Below are positions 1 to 7,755 of a stretch of DNA of 12,523 nt, piece after piece. Location: contig NZ_JBKEAE010000003.1 in assembly GCF_047971885.1 (NCBI RefSeq), positions 1-12,523 of the forward strand. Reading direction: 5' to 3'. Below the pieces are notes generated by a model that worked only from the letters and a program-made list of their open reading frames with translations, ran no database searches and had not been told where the DNA came from. The translations under genes were made by a program, and so were the position numbers. The stretch comes from Tropicimonas sp047971885. Lineage in GTDB: Bacteria > Pseudomonadota > Alphaproteobacteria > Rhodobacterales > Rhodobacteraceae. Within the stretch, counting starts at the first letter, position 1; every line of letters starts with the position of its first letter.

Positions 1-66
1 GTTCGTGTTGCCGTCATGAACGGCTTCACCGCGCTCGGCATATCTGTCACAGAGGCCGTGGGATAA
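1..66 (+). CDS. IS5-family transposase, C-terminal end (partial)
   Basis: Only the final 21 residues and the TAA stop are present. They read VRVAVMNGFTALGISVTEAV plus a final G. This matches the C-terminus of the transposase fragment at 10989-11285 (VRIAVLNGYTALGIPVTEAV plus A), with conservative differences. The family is the DDE transposases of IS5, IS903 subgroup, judged from the longer right-hand fragment. Whether the gene upstream of the window is intact cannot be seen. The transposase reads into the metabolic block, the opposite direction to the right copy. Confidence 0.85.
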   Translation, partial: VRVAVMNGFTALGISVTEAVG

Positions 67-117
67 GTCCGTCCGGGAAAGGGGAGCCTCGGCCATCAGC
101 CGATTTGTGCAACAGAG
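1..117 (+). mobile_element. 3' end of an IS5-family (IS903-like) insertion sequence, left copy
   Basis: This is the end of an insertion sequence whose body lies to the left of the window. It holds the last codons of the transposase (1-66), a short non-coding tail, and the terminal inverted repeat at about 97-117 (ATTTGTGCAACAGAG at the tip). The same tail and tip occur in reverse complement at 10934-10990, including the shared GTCCGTCCGGG and CATCAGCCGATTTGTGCAAC blocks, which fixes the element boundary. The two copies differ at many bases, so they are related elements and not a fresh duplication. The right copy continues with CC after CAACAGAG, whereas this copy reads TC, so the outermost two bases are altered or lost. 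No target-site duplication can be tested because the other end is outside the window. Confidence 0.85.
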
Positions 118-191
118 TCGTCGCACCCCAATCTATGCAAAAATGCCTCTCGAGCCGGATTATCCGCACCCCCAGACGAGAGGGCTCGACG

Positions 192-998
192 ATGGTCGAT
201 ACGACGTCTTACGATAACGCCGATTTCATTCCCGAGGGTCACAGCTATTTCGACCGCTGGGCGAAGGCGGCGGCCAGTTTTCGTGCCAGATGGCCGCGCG
301 CGCTGCAAAGGCTCGATTGCCCCTACGGACCGGGTGAGCGACAGAAATACGACCTGTTTTTTCCCGAAACGGCGGTGCGGGGGCTGCTCGTCTTCGTGCA
401 TGGCGGGTTCTGGCACCTTTCAGGGCGCAAGGACTGGTCGCATCTGGCCGCCGGCGCGCTTGGCAACGGCTGGGCGGTGGCCATCCCCTCCTATCCGCTG
501 GCGCCGGAGGCCTGTATCGCCGAAATCACCCGATCGCTTGCCCGCGCCATGCCGGTGATGGCGGCCGAGGTGACCGGGCCGGTCCTGATTGCCGGCCATT
601 CCGCCGGCGGACACCTGACGATGCGGATGGTTTGCCCGGACGTGGACCTGCCCGATGCGCTGCGCGCCCGGATCGCCGGTGTTCTGCCGATCTCGCCGCT
701 GGCCGATCTCAACCCGTTGCTGATGCTGCCGATGAACGAATACCTGCGCATCGACCCGGACGAAGCCGAGACCGAAAGCCCGATCAACTGGCCGGCACCG
801 CCCTGTGCCGTGCTGATCGTCGTGGGCGGTTCGGAGCGGCCGGCCTTTCTGGATCAGTCCATCCGCATGGCAGATGCGTGGATGAAATCGGATCTGAGGG
901 TCGTCGAGGGACGGCACCATTTCGACGTGATCGAACCGCTCGCCGATCCCGAAAGCGCCATGGTACAACAGATGCTGAGCATGGCGGCCGGGGGCTGA
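192..998 (+). CDS. alpha/beta hydrolase, kynurenine-formamidase (arylformamidase)-like
   Basis: This is a 268-residue cytoplasmic serine hydrolase with no signal peptide. The oxyanion-hole motif HGGFW is at residues 70-74 and the nucleophile elbow GHSAGGH at 135-141, giving Ser137 as nucleophile. Near the C-terminus GRHHFDVIE (about 240-248) supplies the likely catalytic His243. The acid is probably in the GGSERPAFLD stretch (212-221), but I cannot assign it firmly. HGG(Y/F)W with a late HF motif is the pattern of kynurenine formamidases and related small esterases, which hydrolyse N-formylkynurenine, aryl esters or amides. An esterase of other specificity is equally possible. The ATG at 192 is chosen because GAGAGGG lies 7 bases upstream and the protein then has the family's normal length. 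An upstream in-frame extension to 105 would start inside the IS end. The gene sits 75 bp from the IS and converges on the P1 peptidase gene 28 bp downstream. No other tryptophan-degradation gene is nearby. Confidence 0.85.
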   Translation: MVDTTSYDNADFIPEGHSYFDRWAKAAASFRARWPRALQRLDCPYGPGERQKYDLFFPETAVRGLLVFVHGGFWHLSGRKDWSHLAAGALGNGWAVAIPSYPLAPEACIAEITRSLARAMPVMAAEVTGPVLIAGHSAGGHLTMRMVCPDVDLPDALRARIAGVLPISPLADLNPLLMLPMNEYLRIDPDEAETESPINWPAPPCAVLIVVGGSERPAFLDQSIRMADAWMKSDLRVVEGRHHFDVIEPLADPESAMVQQMLSMAAGG

Positions 999-1006
999 CC
1001 CCGGCC
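986..1006. terminator. GC-rich hairpin between convergent genes, possible bidirectional terminator
   Basis: A perfect 8-bp stem (GGCCGGGG at 986-993, CCCCGGCC at 999-1006) closes a 5-base loop that contains the TGA stop codon of the hydrolase gene. It lies 20 bp before the stop of the convergent peptidase gene. No T-run follows on either strand, so it is not a textbook intrinsic terminator. The position between converging genes and the all-GC stem make a transcription-ending or mRNA-end-protecting role plausible. That role is inference. Confidence 0.4.
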
Positions 1007-1026
1007 ACCGCGCAGGATCTCTCCGG

Positions 1027-2031
1027 TCATGCAGAGCGGCTGATAGCGTGTCCGTACCGGTCGGCCCATGTCGGAACCGGATCGCCAAGGGCGGAACGCG
1101 CGAAATAGACGCCGCGCGCGATCGCACGGGTGACGCAGATGGCCGCGGCATGGCCCAGCACGATCGTTCCCACCAGTTCGTCCTCCAGCCGGCGCGCACC
1201 GGTGGCCACCGAAAAGACGAGATCGCCGTCAAGCGGGGTATGCGCCGGGACGACCGCGCGCCCGATGCCGTCATGGGCGGCGGTCGCCATGCGAAGACAT
1301 TGCGCCTGCGTCAGATCGGCATCGGTGGCGACAATGGCCAGCGTCGTCGCCTGACCAGGCTTCATGCCGGGTTCGAGCGCCGGATTGTGTTTCCCGATCG
1401 GGCCCAGGCCGCCGAACTCGTCGCCGAATTCCCACGACGCCGCCCAGAATTCCGGGCCGCTGCTGCCCACGACATCGCCAAGCGCGTTGACCGCGACGAT
1501 CGCCCCGACCGTGATCCCGTTGTCGAGCACCAGCGATGCGGAGCCGAGCCCGCCCTTGAGTGTCCGCGTGGTTGCCCCGGTGCCGGCCCCGACGGTGCCA
1601 AGCCCGAAATCGGTACCGGCCGATTCCAGTGCCTCGCGCCCCAGCGCCTTGTAGGGGTTTTCCTGCCAGCCCTTGTTGCCGCCGTTCAGCAGGTCGAACA
1701 GGATGGCCGCCGGCACGATAGGCACCCGCTGGGTACCTACCTTGAAGCCGCGTCCCGCCATCCGGAGCCCGTCGGCCACGCCCGAGCCGGCATCGAGCCC
1801 GAAGGCCGAGCCGCCGGCGAGAACCAGCGCATCCATCTGCTGCACGATCTTGTCAGCGGCCAGCAGATCGGTCTCGCGCGTGCCCGGGGCGCCGCCCATG
1901 ATGCTGACCGACGCATTCATCGGTTCGTCCCCGACCACGACGGTCACGCCGGACTTCAGCAGGTCGTCGCTCGCGTTGCCGACCCTGATGCCCGGCACGT
2001 CGGTAATCAGGTTCTTCTTTCCGGGTCTCAT
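1027..2031 (-). CDS. P1 (S58/DmpA-NylC) family N-terminal-nucleophile peptidase
   Basis: This 334-residue protein belongs to the DmpA/BapA/NylC family, self-processing Ntn hydrolases that remove N-terminal or beta-amino residues or cleave nylon-type amide oligomers. Hallmarks seen: NLITDVPGIRVGNA at the N-terminus (7-20), GGAPGTRETDLL (46-57), LVLAGGSAFGLDA (69-81), VNALGDVVG (181-189), TTLAIVATDADLTQAQ (229-244) and VVPAHTPLDGD (260-270). From memory of the family, self-cleavage occurs before the first Thr/Ser of the xTT(L/I) segment, so Thr229 is the likely nucleophile. Ala228 stands where NylC-type members have Asn. ATG at 2031 is preferred because AGGAGG lies 8 bases upstream. A longer in-frame start at 2067 would overlap the preceding gene and lacks that site. 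The gene follows the SDR stop by 16 bp and is last in the minus-strand run. The family is cytoplasmic; the true substrate is unknown. Confidence 0.9.
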   Translation of the reverse strand: MRPGKKNLITDVPGIRVGNASDDLLKSGVTVVVGDEPMNASVSIMGGAPGTRETDLLAADKIVQQMDALVLAGGSAFGLDAGSGVADGLRMAGRGFKVGTQRVPIVPAAILFDLLNGGNKGWQENPYKALGREALESAGTDFGLGTVGAGTGATTRTLKGGLGSASLVLDNGITVGAIVAVNALGDVVGSSGPEFWAASWEFGDEFGGLGPIGKHNPALEPGMKPGQATTLAIVATDADLTQAQCLRMATAAHDGIGRAVVPAHTPLDGDLVFSVATGARRLEDELVGTIVLGHAAAICVTRAIARGVYFARSALGDPVPTWADRYGHAISRSA

Positions 2032-2047
2032 GGCTGTCTCCTCCTGT

Positions 2048-2788
2048 TCAGATGCACCGTCCACCATCGACCTTCAGCACGCTTCCGGTCACCATCGCGG
2101 CCTCGTCCGAACACAGGTAACAGGCCGCGTTGCCCATATCCTCCGGGGTCGAAAAACGGCCGATGGGGATTGTCGAAAGGAATTTCTCACGCATCTCGGG
2201 CGTGTCCTCGCCCATGAACGATGCCAGGAGCGGCGTCTCGCCGGCCACCGGTGCCAGCGCGTTCACGCGGATGCCGGCCGGCGCCAGTTCGACCGCCATC
2301 GAACGGGTCGCGGTTATCATCCAGCCCTTGGATGCGTTGTACCATGTCAGCCGGGGCCGGGGCGATATGCCCGCCGTCGAGGCGACGTTCAGAATCGTGC
2401 CCGAGCGGCTGGCCTTCATGTGCGGCACGACGTGCAGGGCGGTGTTGTAGACCGATTTCGCATTGACCGCGAAAACCCGGTCGAACGCGGTTTCGCTCAC
2501 ATCCTCCATCGGTTCGGGCAGGTGGGTGATCCCGGCATTGTTGACCAGGATGTCGATCCTGTCGAAGGCGGCGATCGCCGCTTCGGCCATGTCCTTGACC
2601 GAGCCGCCAAAGGCCACATCGGTGAACTGCGGCACGCCGCCGATCTCGTCCGCCACCTTGCGGGCGTTTTCGATATTGATGTCGGCCACCATGACGCGGG
2701 CACCTTCGGACGCGAACTTGCGCGCGATGCCGGCGCCAAACCCCGAGCCGCCGCCGGTGATGACAGCCGTCTTTCCTTCCAGTCGCAT
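2048..2788 (-). CDS. short-chain dehydrogenase/reductase (SDR, FabG-like)
   Basis: This is a 246-residue classical SDR. The cofactor motif TGGGSGFG is at 11-18. Asp36 at the end of the second beta strand (VADIN) suggests NAD(H) over NADP(H). NNAG is at 83-86, the structural Asn at 109, and the catalytic residues are Ser137, Tyr150 and Lys154 (YNASK). The C-terminal part (PIGRFSTPEDMGNAACYLCS, then VTGSVLKVDGG) is the usual FabG/glucose-dehydrogenase-like ending. The reaction is oxidation of an alcohol or reduction of a ketone; the substrate cannot be read. The ATG at 2788 follows a strong GGGAGGGGAG site, so the longer in-frame start at 2839 is rejected. The gene is separated from the upstream ALDH by 122 bp holding two hairpins, and it leads directly into the P1 peptidase gene (16 bp apart), so these two are probably co-translated from one message. 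Confidence 0.92.
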   Translation of the reverse strand: MRLEGKTAVITGGGSGFGAGIARKFASEGARVMVADINIENARKVADEIGGVPQFTDVAFGGSVKDMAEAAIAAFDRIDILVNNAGITHLPEPMEDVSETAFDRVFAVNAKSVYNTALHVVPHMKASRSGTILNVASTAGISPRPRLTWYNASKGWMITATRSMAVELAPAGIRVNALAPVAGETPLLASFMGEDTPEMREKFLSTIPIGRFSTPEDMGNAACYLCSDEAAMVTGSVLKVDGGRCI

Positions 2789-2803
2789 TGCTCCCCTCCC
2801 ATT

Positions 2804-2819
2804 GCCCGTCTGCACGGGC
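2804..2819 (-). other. small hairpin just upstream of the SDR ribosome-binding site
   Basis: A perfect 6-bp inverted repeat (GCCCGT, loop CTGC, ACGGGC) ends three bases before the GGGAGGGGAG site of the SDR gene. In the transcript it would sit immediately 5' of the ribosome-binding site. It could affect translation or mark a processed 5' end. It is short, so chance cannot be excluded. Confidence 0.25.
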
Positions 2820-2880
2820 CGGTTCAGCAGACACCGCATCGCGGCCGATCACAACAACAATCCACACCGGGCGGCGTTTT

Positions 2881-2906
2881 GCCGGGGTGGCACATCATGC
2901 CCCGGC
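2881..2906 (-). terminator. hairpin after the aldehyde dehydrogenase stop, weak terminator or stabiliser
   Basis: A 7-bp all-GC stem (GCCGGGG at 2881-2887, CCCCGGC at 2900-2906) with a 12-base loop begins five bases after the stop codon of the ALDH gene on the minus strand. No T-run follows, so full termination is doubtful. Partial attenuation between the transporter/ALDH part and the SDR/peptidase part of the gene run is possible. Confidence 0.3.
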
Positions 2907-2910
2907 GGGG

Positions 2911-4362
2911 CTAGCCGTGCAGACAGGCGACGGTCTTGAGCCGGGTGAAGGAATAAAGCGCTTCGAACCCCTTCTCGCGGCCGTGGCCCGATTTGCCCAC
3001 ACCGCCGAAGGGCAGTTCGACCCCGCCACCCGCGCCGTAGTTGTTGACAAAGACCTGTCCGGCACGCAGGCGTCGCGCCAGCCGCATCTGGCGCGCACCG
3101 TCGCCTGTCCAGACGGCCGCGACCAGCCCCAGCCCGGTTCCGTTGGCGATCGCCACCGCCTCGTCCTCGCTCTCGAACGGCAGCAGCATCTGGACCGGGC
3201 CGAAAATCTCTTCCTGCGCAAGCACATGGCCGGGCGCGGCGCCCGAAAGCAGGCGCGGCGCGACGTAATGTCCGCCGGTGGGCGCATCTTCGGCAATCCG
3301 ACCCTGCGCCAGCAGGTCGAGGTCGGCGCCGCGCCGGATGTAGCCCTCGACGATTTCCCTCTGGCGGGCCGAAATCAGCGGCCCGACCTCCAGATCGCGC
3401 AGAGCCGGCCCGACCCGGAGTGTGGCGTAGCGCTCCGCCATCCGGCCCGCCACCTCGTCGAACCGGGCGCGGTGGATCAGGATGCGTGAGGCGGCCGAAC
3501 AGGTCTGTCCGGCGTTCTGGATGCCGGCATTGACAAGGAACGGCAGCGCCGCATCCAGATCGGCATCCTCGAACACCACCTGCGGGGATTTGCCGCCCAG
3601 TTCCAGCGTTACCGGAACGACGTTTTCACCCGCAGCCCGCTGCACGGCGCGGCCCACCGGCAGGGAGCCGGTGAACGAGATGTGATCGATTCCCGGGTGG
3701 GCCGACAGGACCGCCCCGGCCTCCTCGCCCAGTCCCGGCACGACATTGAGCGCCCCGGCGGGAAGCCCGGCCTCCCCGGCGATGCGGGCGAAGGCGAGCG
3801 CGGTCAGACAGGCCTCCTCCGCCGGTTTCAGGACGGTGGCGTTTCCCGCCGCCAGTGCCCCGCCGACCGACCGGCCGATGATCTGCATCGGGTAGTTCCA
3901 CGGCACGATATGGGCGGTCACACCCCTCGGCTCGCGCAGGGTATAGACGGTGTATCCGTCCAGATAGGGGATCGTCTCTCCCATCAGCTTGTCGGCGGCG
4001 CCGCCGTAAAACTCCATGTAACGGGCCAGCGCAATGGCATCGTTGCGCGCCTGTGTCAGCGGCTTGCCGACATCGATGGCTTCGAGCCGGGCCAGTTCGT
4101 CGACCCTCGCGCGGACCATTTCGCCGATGCGCATCAGCACGCGCCCACGCTCGGCAGCGGTGGCCCGGCCCCATTCACCGGTTTGCGCGGCGCGGGCGGC
4201 GGCAACCGCAGCGTCGATATCACCGGCGCCACCGCGCGCAATGGCGCCGATCTGCCCGCCGGTCGACGGGTCTTCGAGTGGCAGCGTTTCCGCCGGCATC
4301 CGCCATGCGCCGTCGATGAACATCTCGCGGCTGTCGAACCAGCCCGCCGTTGCCCCGCTCAT
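2911..4362 (-). CDS. NAD(P)+-dependent aldehyde dehydrogenase
   Basis: This is a 483-residue, full-length member of the aldehyde dehydrogenase superfamily, which oxidises an aldehyde to a carboxylate in the cytoplasm. Visible signatures are PWNYPM (154-159) with Asn156, the cofactor Lys179 in TVLKP, FTGSLPVG (230-237), the general base Glu254 in LELGGKSP, the catalytic Cys288 in GQTCSAASR, EEIFGP (384-389), and the C-terminal PFGGVGKSGHGREKG block. The overall pattern resembles betaine-aldehyde and aminoaldehyde dehydrogenases, but substrate class cannot be fixed from this. ATG at 4362 is chosen because GGAGGGG lies just upstream. An in-frame GTG four codons earlier is weaker since it falls within that site. 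The gene follows the ABC ATPase stop by 62 bp, a gap containing a 7-bp direct repeat GGCAGAT (4385-4391 and 4393-4399) of no evident role. It precedes the SDR gene, so an alcohol-to-aldehyde-to-acid sequence is a natural inference. Confidence 0.93.
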   Translation of the reverse strand: MSGATAGWFDSREMFIDGAWRMPAETLPLEDPSTGGQIGAIARGGAGDIDAAVAAARAAQTGEWGRATAAERGRVLMRIGEMVRARVDELARLEAIDVGKPLTQARNDAIALARYMEFYGGAADKLMGETIPYLDGYTVYTLREPRGVTAHIVPWNYPMQIIGRSVGGALAAGNATVLKPAEEACLTALAFARIAGEAGLPAGALNVVPGLGEEAGAVLSAHPGIDHISFTGSLPVGRAVQRAAGENVVPVTLELGGKSPQVVFEDADLDAALPFLVNAGIQNAGQTCSAASRILIHRARFDEVAGRMAERYATLRVGPALRDLEVGPLISARQREIVEGYIRRGADLDLLAQGRIAEDAPTGGHYVAPRLLSGAAPGHVLAQEEIFGPVQMLLPFESEDEAVAIANGTGLGLVAAVWTGDGARQMRLARRLRAGQVFVNNYGAGGGVELPFGGVGKSGHGREKGFEALYSFTRLKTVACLHG

Positions 4363-4424
4363 GATCCCCTCCACACTGAACCGGGGCAGATTGGCAGATA
4401 CGGGCGGATGGGCAAGCCCCCGCG

Positions 4425-5993
4425 CTATTCCGCCGCCATCGGCAGTACCGGCGCCGCTTCGAGCAGCGCGCGGGTGTAGGGATCGGCCGGGGCGGAAAAG
4501 ACGCGCTCGGTCTCGCCCTGCTCGACGATCCTGCCCGCCCGCATCACCAGCACACGGTCGGTGATTGCGCGCACGACCGTCAGATCGTGGGAAATGAAGA
4601 GATAGGTAAGCCCGAAGCGCCGCTGCAGATCGGCCAGCAGATCGAGGATCTGCGCCCGCACCCGGACATCGAGCGCCGAGACCGCCTCGTCCAGCACGAT
4701 CAGTTCGGGACGGGCTATCAGCGCGCGGGCGATGGCGATGCGCTGCCGCTGCCCGCCCGAGAATTCGTGCGGAAACTTCCCGGCGTCCGCCGCCGCAAGC
4801 CCGACGCTTTCCAGCGCCCCGGCGATACGGCTTGGCAGATCAGGCGGACGCCCGGTCAGATGAAACGGCTCGGCGATCAGTCGCCCGACGCGGTGGCGCG
4901 GATCGAAACTGCCATAGGGATCCTGAAACACAACCTGCATCCGCCGCCGCAGATCGGGTGGCATGGAGGGCGAAACAGGCCTGTCGTCAAGCCGGATCGA
5001 ACCGCCCTGCAACGGTTCGAGGCCGAGGATCGCGCGGCTGAGGGTGGATTTGCCGCAGCCGGATTCCCCCACCAGCCCAAGGCTCTCGCCCCGCTTCAGG
5101 GTGAAGCTCACCCCGTCCACCGCGCGAAAATGCGGCCGCGACCCGAAAAGCCGCCGGCGCCGCAGGGGATAGTCGCGCACCGCGTCGCGCACCTGAAGCA
5201 ACGGCCGATCGGTGGGTATTGCCAGCCGGGCCGGACGGTGGCGCGAAGCCTCGAAAAGCGCGCGGGTATAGGGGGTGTGCTGGCGGTGCAGGATGGCGCG
5301 GGTCGGCCCCCGTTCGACGATCCCGCCCGATTGCATCACCGCAATCTCGTCGGCCATTTCGGCCACCACCGCCAGATCGTGGGTGATGAACAGGCATGCC
5401 ATGCCCTCGTCCTCCACCAGTTCGCGGATCAGGGTCAGGATTTGCGCCTGTGTGGTCACGTCGAGCGCGGTTGTCGGCTCGTCGGCGATCAGCAGTCTGG
5501 GGCGCAGCGCCACGGCCAGCGCGATGCAGACCCGCTGCCGCTGACCGCCCGAAAGCTCGTGCGGGTACCGGTCGAGCGGAAAGCGGTCCGCCGTCAGGCC
5601 GACACGATCCAGCAGCGCCCGCGCGATGCCGGCCGCCTCGGAACGGGTCGCCGCAGCATGGACAAGCAGGGTTTCGGCCACCTGATCGCCGATGGTCCGA
5701 ACCGGGTTCAGCGCCGTCATCGGCTCCTGAAAGATCATGCCGATCCCCGCACCACGCACCGCGCACATCTGCCGCTCCGACAGGTCGGTCAGAATGCGCC
5801 CGTCCAGCGCCACCGATCCTGAAAGCACTGCCCCATGCGGCAGAAGGCGCATCACCGCAAAGGCGGTCATCGACTTGCCCGAGCCGCTTTCCCCCACCAG
5901 CCCCAGCGTCCGCCCCGCTTCGATACCGAACGAGACGTCGCGCAGGATCGGCGTGCCGCTAATGGTCAGCGAAAGGCCGTCCGCCCGGATCAC
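4425..5993 (-). CDS. fused double ATP-binding subunit of a dipeptide/oligopeptide-type ABC transporter (DppD-DppF fusion)
   Basis: A single 522-residue protein holds two complete nucleotide-binding domains. Domain 1: Walker A GESGSGKS (34-41), signature LSGGQ (147-151), Walker B LLIADEP (167-173), H-loop His205. Domain 2: Walker A GESGCGKS (309-316), signature FSGGQ (411-415), Walker B with DEAVSALD (435-442), H-loop His469. After each domain comes the PYTRAL(F/L) segment typical of oligopeptide-transporter ATPases. It would power the two permeases encoded just upstream, doing the job of separate DppD and DppF subunits. The second domain has Ala after the Walker B Glu where domain 1 has Pro; both catalytic Glu residues are present. 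The start is taken as GTG at 5993, four bases overlapping the permease stop (GTGA), with GGAGG 8 bases upstream. Longer in-frame starts would run deep into the permease gene. Confidence 0.92.
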   Translation of the reverse strand: MIRADGLSLTISGTPILRDVSFGIEAGRTLGLVGESGSGKSMTAFAVMRLLPHGAVLSGSVALDGRILTDLSERQMCAVRGAGIGMIFQEPMTALNPVRTIGDQVAETLLVHAAATRSEAAGIARALLDRVGLTADRFPLDRYPHELSGGQRQRVCIALAVALRPRLLIADEPTTALDVTTQAQILTLIRELVEDEGMACLFITHDLAVVAEMADEIAVMQSGGIVERGPTRAILHRQHTPYTRALFEASRHRPARLAIPTDRPLLQVRDAVRDYPLRRRRLFGSRPHFRAVDGVSFTLKRGESLGLVGESGCGKSTLSRAILGLEPLQGGSIRLDDRPVSPSMPPDLRRRMQVVFQDPYGSFDPRHRVGRLIAEPFHLTGRPPDLPSRIAGALESVGLAAADAGKFPHEFSGGQRQRIAIARALIARPELIVLDEAVSALDVRVRAQILDLLADLQRRFGLTYLFISHDLTVVRAITDRVLVMRAGRIVEQGETERVFSAPADPYTRALLEAAPVLPMAAE

Positions 5994-6811
5994 CCGACAC
6001 GCCTCCGCAGGCGCGGGTCCAGAAGGTCGCGCAGCCCGTCGCCCATCAGGTTCAGGCCCAGCACCGTCAGCACGATGCACAGGCCCGGCAGCACGGCAAG
6101 ACGAGGGTAGGAGTAGAAGAAGGTCTGCGCATCGGCCAGCATGCGCCCCCAGGACGGGGTCGGCGGTTGCGCGCCGAGCCCGACATAGGAAAGCCCGGCC
6201 TCGGCCAGAATGCCCATGGAGAACTGGATCGTTCCCTGAACCACAAGCAGGTTGGCGATATTGGGCAGGATGTGTTCGGCCGAGATCATCGCCGATCCCT
6301 TGCCCGCCACCCGGGCCGCCATGATGAACTCGCGTTGCCAGATCGACAGCGCCGCACCGCGCGCGACCCGTGCGAAAACGGGGATGTTGAAGATGCCGAT
6401 GGCGACGATCGCGTTGAGGGCCGAGGGGCCGAAGACGGCGGTGATCAGGATGGCGATGACAAGCGACGGGAAGGCAAAGATCAGATCGTTGCCGCGCATG
6501 ATGATCTCGTCGAACAGGCTGCCACGGCTGGCCGCCGCCGCCAGCCCCAGCGGCACGCCGAGCGCGATGCCGATCCCGACCGCAACCAGAGCAACCGCGA
6601 TCGAGGTCCGTGCGCCGGCCATCAGCATCGAGAGCATGTCGCGCCCGAGGTGATCGGTGCCAAGCGGATGCCCCGGCCCCGGCGGCGACAGCTTTGCCGC
6701 GATATCCAGCGTGGTGACCTCATGCGGTGTCCAGACCAGCGAGACGAGCGCGGCGGCGAGGAACACGCCAAAGAGCAACGCCCCCAGGATCAGTTGCGCC
6801 GGCAGCCTCAT
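5990..6811 (-). CDS. DppC-type ABC transporter permease
   Basis: This 273-residue inner-membrane permease belongs to the binding-protein-dependent dipeptide/oligopeptide/nickel type. It has an N-terminal membrane segment (about 6-27), then HPLGTDHLGRDMLS (48-61), the characteristic DppC/OppC/NikC loop motif, followed by about five further membrane segments. The cytoplasmic coupling (EAA) loop is at 161-184 (EFIMAARVAGKGS then ILPN). The C-terminus NLMGDGLRDLLDPRLR is the usual ending of the family. The ATG at 6811 overlaps the stop of the upstream permease (ATGA), which sets the start. The stop overlaps the ATPase GTG in the same way, so the transporter proteins are translationally coupled. 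It pairs with the DppB-type subunit to form the channel. Confidence 0.93.
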   Translation of the reverse strand: MRLPAQLILGALLFGVFLAAALVSLVWTPHEVTTLDIAAKLSPPGPGHPLGTDHLGRDMLSMLMAGARTSIAVALVAVGIGIALGVPLGLAAAASRGSLFDEIIMRGNDLIFAFPSLVIAILITAVFGPSALNAIVAIGIFNIPVFARVARGAALSIWQREFIMAARVAGKGSAMISAEHILPNIANLLVVQGTIQFSMGILAEAGLSYVGLGAQPPTPSWGRMLADAQTFFYSYPRLAVLPGLCIVLTVLGLNLMGDGLRDLLDPRLRRRVG

Positions 6812-7755
6812 CGCGCATGCCTCAACCTGGGGTCGGCGACCGCATAGGCCAGATCGACCAGAAAGGTGACGACGATCACCGCGAAGACCAGCAGCATCAC
6901 CACCGATTCCACCACGATCAGGTCGCGCTGCGTGATACCCTGAAAGATCAGCAACCCGAGGCCCGGCAGGAAAAAGACCTTTTCGATGATGATCGCCCCG
7001 GCGAGCAGAAAGGAAAACTGCAAGCCGATGATGGTAAGCACCGGGATCAGCGCGTTGCGCGTGCCGTGGTTGCGGATCGCCTGCCCCTCGGTCAGGCCCT
7101 TGGCGCGGGCTGTGCGGATATAATCCTGCCCCAGCGTCTCGATGAGCGATGATCGCATGACGCGCGCCAGGATCGCCGCCTGTGGCAGGGCCAGCGCCAC
7201 CGCCGGCAGGGTCAGCGCCCTGAGCGCCGGCCATGGCCCGGCATCCCATCCCGGAAATCCGCCGGCGGGAAAGACCGGCCATCTGATCGCCAGAACCATC
7301 ACCAGAAGCATTGCGAACCAGAAGTTCGGCACCGCGATTCCAAGCTGGGTGAAGGCCATGATACCATAATCCACCGGCCGCCCGCGCCGTGCGGCGGCGA
7401 TCATGCCGACCGGCACCGCGACCACCGTCGAAAGCGTCAGTGCCAGAAGCGCCAGCGGCAGCGATATCCACAGCCGTGCCGCGACCAGTTCCGATACCGG
7501 CACACGGTAGGTATAGGAGGTTCCGAAATCGCCATGCAGCAGGCCGCCGACCCAGCGCAGGTAGCGTTCGGTCGCGCTGCCGTCGAGCCCGAGCTCGGTG
7601 CGCAGGGCGGCCACTGTCTCGTCCGAGGCGTTCAGGCCCAGCATGTAAGCCGCCGGATCGCCGGGGATCACCTCGACCACGGTGAAAATCACCAGACTTG
7701 CCGCAACGAGCGACAGGCTCAGGGAAATCATGCGCGTCGTCGCGTAGTGGATCAT
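6808..7755 (-). CDS. DppB-type ABC transporter permease
   Basis: This is a 315-residue inner-membrane permease. It opens with a membrane helix and the VIPGDPAAYMLG motif (about 29-40) typical of DppB/OppB/GsiC. Next comes a periplasmic segment with LRWVGGLLHGDFGTSYTYR, then five membrane segments. The EAA coupling loop is near 213-237 (ETLGQDYIRTARAKGLTEGQ) and the C-terminus is VDLAYAVADPRLRHAR. Members of this pair import dipeptides, oligopeptides, glutathione, nickel or opine-like solutes. The solute is usually set by a periplasmic binding protein, and none is encoded here. The start at 7755 fits the family's usual N-terminus but has no clear ribosome-binding site, unlike its neighbours. 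A 103-bp gap without a recognisable gene separates it from the MFS gene, so it may have its own promoter or depend on read-through. Confidence 0.92.
   Translation of the reverse strand: MIHYATTRMISLSLSLVAASLVIFTVVEVIPGDPAAYMLGLNASDETVAALRTELGLDGSATERYLRWVGGLLHGDFGTSYTYRVPVSELVAARLWISLPLALLALTLSTVVAVPVGMIAAARRGRPVDYGIMAFTQLGIAVPNFWFAMLLVMVLAIRWPVFPAGGFPGWDAGPWPALRALTLPAVALALPQAAILARVMRSSLIETLGQDYIRTARAKGLTEGQAIRNHGTRNALIPVLTIIGLQFSFLLAGAIIIEKVFFLPGLGLLIFQGITQRDLIVVESVVMLLVFAVIVVTFLVDLAYAVADPRLRHAR

Noticed and set aside
135..147. ATGCAAAAATGCC upstream of the hydrolase gene, resembling the repeats upstream of the DeoR-type gene
   Set aside because: The two TGC cores are 8 bp apart and not 10, only two are present, and the resemblance is short enough to be chance.
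1048..2217. Long plus-strand open frame opposite the P1 peptidase gene
   Set aside because: An Arg/Pro/Gly-rich shadow product with no family features, whereas the minus strand encodes a full conserved peptidase.
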